This document shows, piece by piece, positions 1-5,450 of a DNA stretch of 5,450 bases (position 1 is the stretch's first letter; each line of letters begins with the position of its first letter). The stretch lies in assembly GCA_019307645.1 (NCBI GenBank), contig JAFDJF010000218.1:1-5450 (forward strand), read 5' to 3'. A program made the translations under genes and the position numbers. This DNA is from Deltaproteobacteria bacterium (GTDB lineage: Bacteria; Desulfobacterota; DSM-4660; Desulfatiglandales; Desulfatiglandaceae). The notes beneath the pieces were generated by a model. It was not told the origin of the DNA. It ran no database searches and saw only the letters and a list, made by a program, of their open reading frames with translations.

Positions 1-1071
1 TTCTCTGAAAGCAATTTTATTGAGCAGTGTTTCAATGAACGCCATGCTGCCAATCTTCGAAAATGGAATGCCTGTCTCCTTTTCGGTAAGCGTATTTGAC
101 TTATGACATCTGCTCAGCCACATAACCATGGTTTCAACCGCACGGGTGTCGAGGCCCAGATTGTCACACATTTTATTGGCATGAAATGGCACCTCGGTAA
201 CCTCTCCGTAATAACGCTGGGCTCTTGCTTCATAAAAAAACGCTGATTGGCAGATATATTTCCCGACACTGCCGTTTTTTGCCGAATAAGCGGATCTTAT
301 GCAGCCGCTGATACATCCGAAGCAAATTTCCTTTTTGATCCTTTCCTGCGGCAGAGAAGTGGGCCATGATTCAGGCCCGACTTTTAATTTTATCTTCTTT
401 ATTTTTCTCCGTAAAAGTTTGATCTTTTCATTGTCGGCAATTTCGACCTTTCCCTGACCTCTGACAACAATGGCCTTAAGGTTTTTTGACCCCATCACAG
501 CGCCCAAACCGGCTGAACCGCTTGAATCCATGTCTGCCGTCATTGTGGCAAAAGCCACCCTGTTTTCCCCTGCAGGTCCTATGGCAACAACGCGAAATGT
601 TTTTCCCAGTTCGTTTTTTATCATCTCGCGGGTGTCGATTGCGCCTTTGCCTTTCAGGTCCGACGCATCTTTAAGCGCCGCATTTTCGTCATTAATAATC
701 AGATAGCTCAATTTTTCGGCCTTGCCATGGATAACCAAACCGTCGTACCCGGCGAATTTCAGCTGAGCCCCCCATGATCCGCCAAGGTTACAATATGTAA
801 AGGAATTGTTTGAAAGTGATTTTCCTGACACCTGCCACCTTGATCCTGAAAACCCGGGCACCCCGCAGACAGGTCCTGTCATAAAGACAAGTCTGTTTTC
901 AGGATCAAACGGGTGGATGTAAGGCGGCACTTCATCCCAGTGAATCCTGGCGGCTATTCCCCTTCCGCCAAGGAAACCGCCCGAATAGTTGTCCGTGGGA
1001 GCCGTACTGATTTTTCCGGTGGTAAGATCCACCCTCAGTATTTTTCCTGCGTAGCCATAAGCGTGAGACAT
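1..1071 (-). CDS. Aldehyde:ferredoxin oxidoreductase family protein, N-terminal 357 residues (3' end outside window)
   Basis: Members of this family use a tungsten (or molybdenum) bis-pterin cofactor and one [4Fe-4S] cluster to oxidise aldehydes to acids with ferredoxin, or the reverse, in the cytoplasm. The frame is open for all 357 codons and leaves the left edge. Seen in order: start GYAGKILRVDLTTGKI (residues 5-20); cofactor-domain stretch PGFSGSRWQVSGKS (72-85) and GGSWGAQLKFAGYDGLVIHGK (97-117 region); AGLGAVMGSKNLKA (187-200); cluster motif C250-x2-C253-x3-C257; and CDNLGLDT (302-309). The fourth cluster cysteine would lie beyond the edge. Known AORs are about 600 residues, so roughly 60% is present. 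The ATG at 1071 is preceded by AGGGAGG at 1078-1084, six bases away. Odd: only about 50 residues separate the GLGAVMGSK block from the first cysteine, against about 90 in Pyrococcus furiosus AOR, and both ExxH iron-binding motifs of that enzyme appear absent. The substrate cannot be named. The family call is firm. Confidence 0.93.
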   Translation of the reverse strand, partial: MSHAYGYAGKILRVDLTTGKISTAPTDNYSGGFLGGRGIAARIHWDEVPPYIHPFDPENRLVFMTGPVCGVPGFSGSRWQVSGKSLSNNSFTYCNLGGSWGAQLKFAGYDGLVIHGKAEKLSYLIINDENAALKDASDLKGKGAIDTREMIKNELGKTFRVVAIGPAGENRVAFATMTADMDSSGSAGLGAVMGSKNLKAIVVRGQGKVEIADNEKIKLLRRKIKKIKLKVGPESWPTSLPQERIKKEICFGCISGCIRSAYSAKNGSVGKYICQSAFFYEARAQRYYGEVTEVPFHANKMCDNLGLDTRAVETMVMWLSRCHKSNTLTEKETGIPFSKIGSMAFIETLLNKIAFRE

Positions 1072-1100
1072 TTTTTTCCTCCCTGTTGAGATAAGACATC

Positions 1101-1129
1101 AGGATACCTCATTTTCTCCATTAACTCAA
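1101..1129 (-). promoter_or_regulatory. Possible sigma70-type promoter for the AOR gene
   Basis: On the minus strand TTGAGT (1129-1124) is followed after exactly 17 bases by TATCCT (1106-1101). Each hexamer matches 4 of 6 consensus bases. The predicted start of transcription, near 1094, would give a leader of about 20 bases carrying the AGGGAGG ribosome site before the ATG at 1071. Spacing and placement are right, but the hexamers are only moderate, so this is a candidate. Confidence 0.33.
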
Positions 1130-1186
1130 TCCGATGTGACCTTGCCGGGCCTAAAACTGTGGGCACATATTTTTACTATATCACTT

Positions 1187-1210
1187 TGACATTTTAGCAT
1201 ATTTATGTCA
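1187..1210. promoter_or_regulatory. Inverted repeat TGACAT-N12-ATGTCA in divergent promoter region (possible operator)
   Basis: A perfect 6 bp inverted repeat with a 12 bp AT-rich centre lies between the two divergent genes. Its left arm overlaps a perfect TTGACA hexamer (1186-1191) on the plus strand, so a bound dimeric regulator could affect transcription of the rightward genes. No clear -10 box lies 16-18 bases after that TTGACA; the sequence there is CATTTG-like. In AT-rich DNA a 6 bp repeat of this spacing can occur by chance. No regulator gene is in the window. Confidence 0.25.
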
Positions 1211-1290
1211 TTTGATATTGTAATTTTTCTCATTTTTTTGTTACCATCGACATCATTAATCAGGGAAATACTACGCTAAAATTCACACTT

Positions 1291-1296
1291 GAGGAG
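1291..1296 (+). promoter_or_regulatory. Ribosome binding site GAGGAG that supports a TTG start at 1308
   Basis: GAGGAG ends 11 bases before the TTG at 1308. An in-frame TGA at 1290-1292 prevents the reading frame from starting further upstream, and no ATG or GTG lies between that stop and the TTG. The next candidate, GTG at 1335, has its AGAGG only three bases away and would remove residues just before the conserved block. The TTG is therefore the best start. Confidence 0.7.
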
Positions 1297-1307
1297 AAAT
1301 AATACCT

Positions 1308-2084
1308 TTGTCACCTGCAGATTTAAAGAGGCATGTGCCATTTGAAGGCGCGCCAAACTTTCGGGATCTTGGAGGATATGAAACATCAGACGGTCGGCAT
1401 GTGAAATCAGGACTGGTTTTTCGTTCCGGGGATCTTTCAAATCTTACAGACAGTGATCGCGGCCTTTTTAGCGAAATAGGGATCAAACTTGTTTGTGATT
1501 TCAGAAACACCAGCGATACACAGCAAGAACCGGACAGGCTGCCTTCAGATGGATCAGTGGAATATCTCCATCTTCCTGTAACCCACGGTATATTTGACAC
1601 ATCTGTTGTTACACAGATGTTAAAAAACGGTGACACAGAATTTTTGAATGATCAATACATGATTGATGGTTATAAAAGGAATATTGATGCGTTTGCGGAG
1701 GTCTGGGGCAGAGTAATCAACTGCCTGGTTGATCCTGCGCACAGACCCCTGGTATTTCACTGTGCTGTCGGAAAAGACAGGGCTGGAACATGTGCCGCGA
1801 TTATCCTTCTTGCACTGAACGTTCCAGATGCGCTGATAATATCTGACTATGAGCTTTCGGATCATTTTCTTGCGGACTGGGTAATAAGTGTTCACAGAAG
1901 GCTGAATTCCTCCGGAATCGACCCGGGTAAATTGGCCCCATTCATATTCGCTCGACGGATATACATTCAGGCCCTTCTCGATTATATCCGCAGCCGATAT
2001 GATTCGGTTGAAAACTATTTAACGACAAAGGCCGGGGTAAAACAGGGAACGATAAACAGGCTCAGGGAAGAGCTTTTATCATAA
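1308..2084 (+). CDS. Tyrosine/lipid phosphatase of the Y_phosphatase3 (MptpB-like) family
   Basis: This is a 258-residue cysteine phosphatase, probably cytoplasmic, as no signal peptide or membrane segment is visible. The N-terminal block GAPNFRDLGGY (14-24), followed by GLVFRSGDLSNLT (35-47), is the hallmark opening of this family. CDFRNTSD (63-70) matches its conserved DLR region. The P-loop HCAVGKDRAG (151-160) gives nucleophile C152 and phosphate-binding R158 in the CX5R pattern, with the K155-D156 pair typical of MptpB-type enzymes; the usual Thr after Arg is Ala. The C-terminal SVENYLTTKAGV (234-245) region is also family-like, and the length is normal, so the gene looks complete. Relatives act on phosphotyrosine, phosphoserine/threonine or phosphoinositides, so the substrate cannot be read from sequence. 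The gene begins with TTG and is followed 17 bp later by the kinase-SCP2 gene, which implies one transcript. The substrate may be a phosphorylated metabolite made by that neighbour (inference). Confidence 0.9.
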   Translation: MSPADLKRHVPFEGAPNFRDLGGYETSDGRHVKSGLVFRSGDLSNLTDSDRGLFSEIGIKLVCDFRNTSDTQQEPDRLPSDGSVEYLHLPVTHGIFDTSVVTQMLKNGDTEFLNDQYMIDGYKRNIDAFAEVWGRVINCLVDPAHRPLVFHCAVGKDRAGTCAAIILLALNVPDALIISDYELSDHFLADWVISVHRRLNSSGIDPGKLAPFIFARRIYIQALLDYIRSRYDSVENYLTTKAGVKQGTINRLREELLS

Positions 2085-2101
2085 TTGAAAGGGAAGGTAC
2101 C

Positions 2102-3493
2102 ATGAGTCCGGAGAAAAATGAAATAGAAGAGATGACTTCAAGACTAACGAAATGGTTCGAGCAAAAACTACCGGAAGCTGAAAACATTGTTATTGCGGAG
2201 TTTGAAAGGCCGGGCATGGGTTTGTCAAGTGTGACCTATTTACTTACACTCGACCGGGAAGAATCAGGAGAAAAGAAGTCCCAGGGCATGGTGCTTCGTT
2301 CAGCGCCTCAGGAATACAAGATATTTCCGGATTACGAACTTTCCCATCAGTTTCGTATCATGCAGATTCTTGAAAACACGAATGTGCCTGTGGCGAAAAT
2401 GCTGTGGATGGAAAACGATATATCATTTATTGGTTCCCCGTTTTATCTGATGAATAGACTTGTGGGAGAAGTCCCTCAGGACTATCCATGCTATCACGGA
2501 TCCGGAATGTTTTTTGAGGCTACACCTGAAGAGCGCGCAAAAATGTGGTGGGGCACTCTTGAGGCAATCGTGAATATTCACAAACTCGACTGGAAAAAAC
2601 TGGGTCTTTCATTTCTCGGTGCGCCAGCAGGGGGGACAGACCCCATAGACAGACAACTTGAATACTGGGACAGATATTTTGAATGGGTCAAGGACAGCCC
2701 GGATGAATCCCATCCTATCCTGGAAGCATCCATGAAATGGCTCAAGGAAAACCGATATGAGCCCGAACGCGTGACTTTGTGCTGGGGTGACTCACGAATG
2801 GGCAATACTCTGTTCAGCGTCCCCGACAGGGAGGTCCTGGCAGTTATGGACTGGGAAATGGCATTTATCGGTGACCCGGAATGTGATCTTGCCTGGTCGA
2901 TATTGCTTGACAGACAAAATTCATCAGGCGGCGGGCTGCCCAGATGTGAGGGCACACCCGGGTATGAGGAGACGGTTGAACGGTATGAGGCACTCACAGG
3001 GTGGAAGGTTAAAAACCTTTTCTACAATGAAGTCTTTTGCGCTGTCAGGTATGGAATGATACTGGTTTCTTCATTTAGAAAGTTTTCGCAACAGGGGATC
3101 CCCATTGAAGAGGAAATGATTCAAAATAATGTTTGCACGCAGCATCTTTCGGATCTCCTGGATTTACCTTCTCCGGGTCCAAAAAGACAGGAAACGTCAT
3201 CTCTTGATGCGGTTACAGTATCTGTTCAGTTCCATTTTACAGGACCGACTGGTTATGACTGGTATTTGATATCTGATAAGGGAAAAGGAACTCGATACAA
3301 CGGTACAGTGGATAATCCGGATTGCACGATAACTGTCGCCTTAGAAGACTGGAATGCAATTCAAAGCGGGGAACTTGATCGCCTGGAAGCATGGGCAAGT
3401 GGCAGGCTTGTGATTGAAGGGGACATGAACCTGATGGTACAGCTTGAAGATATGATCGTCAAATTGTTTGACACCCAGGCCGGAGTAAAATAG
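2102..3493 (+). CDS. APH/ACAD10-like phosphotransferase fused to a C-terminal SCP2 sterol-carrier domain
   Basis: This is a 463-residue two-domain protein. Residues about 25-330 form a kinase of the phosphotransferase enzyme family (APH, PF01636 type), closest in look to the kinase part of ACAD10/ACAD11. Visible are a degenerate glycine-loop region (GMGLSSVTYLL, 38-48), VLRSAP (64-69) where the ATP-binding Lys is usually found, the catalytic loop LCWGDSRMGNTLF (226-238; D230, N235), and the metal-binding MDWEMAFIGDPECDLAW (249-265; D250). Residues about 368-455 form an SCP2 domain: YNGTVDNPDCTI (399-410), AIQSGELDRLEAWASGRLVIEGD (419-441), which binds lipids or fatty acyl-CoA in relatives. 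Relatives phosphorylate hydroxyl groups, for example on 4-hydroxyacyl-CoA; antibiotic resistance is unlikely. GGGAAGG at 2091-2097 precedes the ATG. The gene lies 17 bp after the phosphatase. Domain calls are firm; the substrate is unknown. Confidence 0.9.
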   Translation: MSPEKNEIEEMTSRLTKWFEQKLPEAENIVIAEFERPGMGLSSVTYLLTLDREESGEKKSQGMVLRSAPQEYKIFPDYELSHQFRIMQILENTNVPVAKMLWMENDISFIGSPFYLMNRLVGEVPQDYPCYHGSGMFFEATPEERAKMWWGTLEAIVNIHKLDWKKLGLSFLGAPAGGTDPIDRQLEYWDRYFEWVKDSPDESHPILEASMKWLKENRYEPERVTLCWGDSRMGNTLFSVPDREVLAVMDWEMAFIGDPECDLAWSILLDRQNSSGGGLPRCEGTPGYEETVERYEALTGWKVKNLFYNEVFCAVRYGMILVSSFRKFSQQGIPIEEEMIQNNVCTQHLSDLLDLPSPGPKRQETSSLDAVTVSVQFHFTGPTGYDWYLISDKGKGTRYNGTVDNPDCTITVALEDWNAIQSGELDRLEAWASGRLVIEGDMNLMVQLEDMIVKLFDTQAGVK

Positions 3494-3561
3494 AAAGGAC
3501 CTCGTTACAAATTGTATTCTCTGGCCCTTTCCCTCCATTAAACTGAAAAAAGAAGAATTAA

Positions 3562-5160
3562 ATGGATAAAATGCGTTTTTTACTTATTAACCCACATTAT
3601 CCTCTCTCTGAGAACCCTTCCCCTCCTCTGGGTCTGGCGTATCTTGCAGCCGTCCTTGAAAAAGAAGGAATAGAGGTAAAGGTCTCTGATTTTGTGGTGA
3701 ACCCGTACAGTAAGAACTTTATTGAATCTGTTATTAACAGTTATAGACCGGATGTGGTGTGTGCCACATCCGTAACCATGACATTTGATAATGCCGTTGA
3801 AATAATAAAAGATGTCAAAAGTATTGCTCCTGATGTGTTAACCGTCATGGGAGGGCCGCATGTGTCTTTCTGTGCGGAAGAAATGATGAACGCTCACCCC
3901 GAACTGGATCTTGTTGTGATCGGGGAGGGCGAAGATACGATTATTGAGCTTATAGACGCCATAAACAATAAAAAGGCCTGGAATGATATCAACGGGATTG
4001 CATATCGAAATGGAAAAGAAATAGTTGAAACCGAAAGCAGAAAAACATGGGTTGATGTCAATTCGCTGCCTATCCCTGCAAGACATTTGCTTCCCCTTGG
4101 TAGATACAAGGCTCTAAATATGGCCATCAGTATGACGACAAGCAGGGGATGTCCGTTTAAGTGCATATTCTGTGTTGGAAGAAAGATGGTGGGCGCAAAG
4201 GTTCGGTATCGAAATCCCGGAAATGTGGTTGATGAGCTGGAATATCTCGGTTCACTGGGCTTTCCACAGATTAATATTGCGGATGACCTTTTTACAGCAA
4301 ATAAACGCCATTGTATTGATGTATGCGATGAAATAATCAGCCGAAACCTCAAGCTTAAGTGGTCTTCATTTGCAAGGGTTGATACGGTTTCGTTAGATGT
4401 CCTGAAAAAAATGAAAGAAGCCGGATGTACTGCAGTAAGTTTTGGTGTTGAAACCGGAAATCCGGAAATACTAAAGACCATTAAAAAGGGTATAACACTC
4501 GACCAGGTTATCGCTGCTGTAGATATGTGCAATGAGGCCGGTATTATTCCAACAGTATCTTTTATTCTAGGACTTCCGGGTGAGACACCCGAAACTATGG
4601 ATGAAACCATTGCTTTTGGAGAAAAGCTGAAAAAAATGGGAGTGTTGCATGGTTTTCATTTACTGGCACCATTTCCAGGGACAAAGATCCGTGAAGAGAG
4701 TGAAAAATTAGGAATTAAAATTTTGACCGATGACTGGTCGCAATATCATGCCAACCGGGCCATTGTGGAGACCCAAACGGTTAGCCGAGAAATGTTTGAT
4801 GAATTTATCATCGGCTGGGATAAGAAATTTGATGATTATCTGGGTAGGATAAGCGAACTTATGGAAACGGGGCAGGCAACCGAGGAAGAAGCCAATACGA
4901 TTATTAACCTTGAACGCACTGTGCTTCTCTATGACCTGATGATGGACTGTAAAGTAGAAGAAGATGGATTTTGGCGGAATCAGGATATGCCTGATTCTGA
5001 TGAAGATGTTTTGAGAATCCTGGCAAATAGATTGTTGAAATCGACAGAGTATTCTCAGGAGAAACTGCTTGAGACACTGAAATTTTCAGCAGAGCGGGGA
5101 TATTTACGATATTTGAAAGACAAAGACCTGATTCGATGGGAGTGGGTGGATTTTCTGTAA
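3562..5160 (+). CDS. B12-binding domain radical SAM protein (class B type)
   Basis: This 532-residue enzyme has the layout of cobalamin-dependent radical SAM proteins, a group of methylases, cyclases and ring-contracting enzymes. Residues about 4-135 are a Rossmann-like cobalamin-binding domain (MRFLLINPHYP, SPPLGLAYLAAVLEKEGIEV, MGGPH at 96-100, IGEGE at 120-124). It lacks the DxHxxG motif, so cobalamin would bind without a protein histidine. Residues about 188-390 are the radical SAM barrel: C197-x3-C201-x2-C204 for the [4Fe-4S] cluster, NIADDLFT (238-245), SFGVETGNPEIL (293-304), FILGLPGETPETM (334-346) and APFPGTKI (369-376). The last 140 residues are acidic, mostly helical-looking and not recognised. 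The start is either ATG 3562 or ATG 3571 (residue 4); the only ribosome-site candidate is a weak AGAAG near 3550-3555. It follows the kinase gene by 68 bp on the same strand. The reaction is unknown. Confidence 0.92.
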   Translation: MDKMRFLLINPHYPLSENPSPPLGLAYLAAVLEKEGIEVKVSDFVVNPYSKNFIESVINSYRPDVVCATSVTMTFDNAVEIIKDVKSIAPDVLTVMGGPHVSFCAEEMMNAHPELDLVVIGEGEDTIIELIDAINNKKAWNDINGIAYRNGKEIVETESRKTWVDVNSLPIPARHLLPLGRYKALNMAISMTTSRGCPFKCIFCVGRKMVGAKVRYRNPGNVVDELEYLGSLGFPQINIADDLFTANKRHCIDVCDEIISRNLKLKWSSFARVDTVSLDVLKKMKEAGCTAVSFGVETGNPEILKTIKKGITLDQVIAAVDMCNEAGIIPTVSFILGLPGETPETMDETIAFGEKLKKMGVLHGFHLLAPFPGTKIREESEKLGIKILTDDWSQYHANRAIVETQTVSREMFDEFIIGWDKKFDDYLGRISELMETGQATEEEANTIINLERTVLLYDLMMDCKVEEDGFWRNQDMPDSDEDVLRILANRLLKSTEYSQEKLLETLKFSAERGYLRYLKDKDLIRWEWVDFL

Positions 5161-5201
5161 TACCCCTTTACTGACCCCTTCACATTTCCAATCACAAATC
5201 A

Positions 5202-5291
5202 TTAATCACCAATCAGATTAAGATTGAAGCGATCGCAATACTCGGTAAACTGTTTTGCGTCGGTGCTTCTGTTCAGTCCAAATTTCTCCAT
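5202..5291 (-). other. Doubtful 29-codon ORF, possibly the remnant of a lost gene
   Basis: On the minus strand, ATG at 5291 opens a 29-residue frame (MEKFGLNRSTDAKQ...) ending in TAA at 5204-5202. The peptide reads like ordinary protein, with mixed charged and aromatic residues. The frame remains open upstream of the ATG to an in-frame TAA at about 5321, exactly where the tandem units begin. There is no ribosome site before the ATG. It could be the C-terminal tail of a gene whose upstream part was replaced by the repeat block, or chance. I recognise no family. Confidence 0.2.
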
Positions 5292-5320
5292 ATGCCAGAT
5301 TGTGGGTGAAGAGGCCGATT

Positions 5321-5359
5321 AGTGATCTAAAGTGAACTAAAGTGCCTAAAGTGATCTAA
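5321..5359 (+). repeat. Four degenerate 9-10 bp tandem units, consensus AGTGATCTAA
   Basis: Head-to-tail units are AGTGATCTAA (5321-5330), AGTGAACTAA (5331-5340), AGTGCCTAA (5341-5349, one base shorter) and AGTGATCTAA (5350-5359). A broken fifth copy, AGTTATGG, follows. The first and fourth units are identical and the middle two diverge. The block is directly followed by a compact hairpin (5370-5384). Possible roles are a protein-binding array, a dispersed intergenic repeat, or simple slippage. Nothing in the window distinguishes these. Confidence 0.75.
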
Positions 5360-5369
5360 AGTTATGGAG

Positions 5370-5384
5370 TGCGCTGAAAGCGCA
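5370..5384. repeat. Compact hairpin, TGCGCT-GAA-AGCGCA
   Basis: A perfect 6 bp GC-rich stem with a three-base loop lies 10 bases after the tandem units. It is followed by GTCATTG, with no run of T on the plus strand, so it is not a standard intrinsic terminator for the radical SAM gene. It stands 30 bases upstream of the possible GTG start at 5414 and could form in the leader of that gene. Confidence 0.6.
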
Positions 5385-5413
5385 GTCATTGTATGTAATT
5401 AGGAAAAGAAATC

Positions 5414-5450
5414 GTGAACAAAGTATACGCTGTTTATTGTTGCGTGTTGT
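5414..5450 (+). CDS. Possible start of a gene leaving the right edge
   Basis: GTG at 5414 opens a frame reading MNKVYAVYCCVL to the window end with no stop, and AGGAAAAG at 5401-5408 sits at a suitable distance as a ribosome site. Only 12 codons are visible. The hydrophobic, Cys-containing opening after one Lys could be the beginning of a signal peptide or membrane segment. The same bases are TG-rich low-complexity DNA (TGTTTATTGTTGCGTGTTGT), so the ORF may be accidental. Confidence 0.25.
   Translation, partial: MNKVYAVYCCVL

Noticed and set aside
470..706. Plus-strand open frames of 62-78 codons
   Set aside because: They lie opposite the AOR coding frame, which is intact and carries recognised motifs; the peptides look like nothing known.
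1277..1282. TAAAAT as a -10 box for the phosphatase operon
   Set aside because: No acceptable -35 lies 16-18 bases upstream, and the transcript would start almost at the ribosome site.
2029..2043. Similar 3' ends of the first two rightward genes (GCCGGGGTAAAA and GCCGGAGTAAAA, both encoding AGVK)
   Set aside because: The match is only about 12 bases, lies in unrelated domains and does not extend on either side; best explained by chance.
2578..2997. A 139-codon minus-strand open frame
   Set aside because: It is the shadow of the kinase catalytic region; it has no ribosome site or recognisable domain.
2102..3493. Aminoglycoside-resistance phosphotransferase
   Set aside because: The CWGDSRMGN and MDWE motifs and the SCP2 fusion match the ACAD10-like metabolic branch, not the antibiotic kinases.
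3493..3531. GAAAGG ... CCTTTC inverted repeat between the kinase and radical SAM genes, considered as a terminator
   Set aside because: Only 6 bp of stem with a 27-base loop and no T run follow; too weak to call a terminator or attenuator.
3894..4610. A 238-codon minus-strand open frame
   Set aside because: It is antisense to the radical SAM gene, across its cluster motif and barrel. Its Ser/Ile/Phe-rich composition is typical of a shadow frame.
5370..5384. Hairpin as rho-independent terminator of the radical SAM gene
   Set aside because: No run of T follows it, and it lies over 200 bases after the stop codon.

Overview
The window looks like a piece of chromosome from an anaerobic, moderate-GC bacterium. 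The best guess is a sulfate reducer or syntroph of the Desulfobacterota. This is inference from content: a tungsten-type aldehyde:ferredoxin oxidoreductase (AOR), a cobalamin-binding radical SAM enzyme, and an ACAD10/11-type kinase carrying a sterol-carrier domain. No rRNA, tRNA, CRISPR array, insertion sequence or phage gene is visible.

Layout. Positions 1-1071 (minus strand) hold the first 357 codons of an AOR-family protein, with its C-terminal part beyond the left edge. Positions 1072-1307 form a divergent intergenic region with a good ribosome site and a possible promoter for the AOR, an inverted repeat that could be an operator, and the ribosome site of the rightward genes. Three genes then run rightward: a Y_phosphatase3-type phosphatase (1308-2084, TTG start), a two-domain protein with an APH/ACAD10-like kinase and an SCP2 domain (2102-3493, 17 bp after the phosphatase), and a B12-binding radical SAM protein (3562-5160, after a 68 bp gap). 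The first two are almost certainly co-transcribed; the third probably is. Positions 5161-5450 hold no convincing complete gene. They contain a 29-codon minus-strand ORF of doubtful status, four degenerate 9-10 bp tandem units, a compact 6 bp hairpin, and a possible GTG start of a gene leaving the right edge.

How the genes may work together (inference). A kinase of the ACAD10/11 type is expected to phosphorylate a hydroxyl group on a small organic or acyl substrate. Its fused SCP2 domain suggests a hydrophobic or acyl-CoA ligand, and the adjacent phosphatase could remove a phosphate from the same or a related molecule. The radical SAM/cobalamin enzyme could methylate or rearrange a lipid-like or other unreactive carbon. 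The divergent AOR would interconvert an aldehyde and an acid with ferredoxin. Together this could be an uncharacterised pathway handling a hydrophobic hydroxy-compound, but no gene here fixes the substrate.
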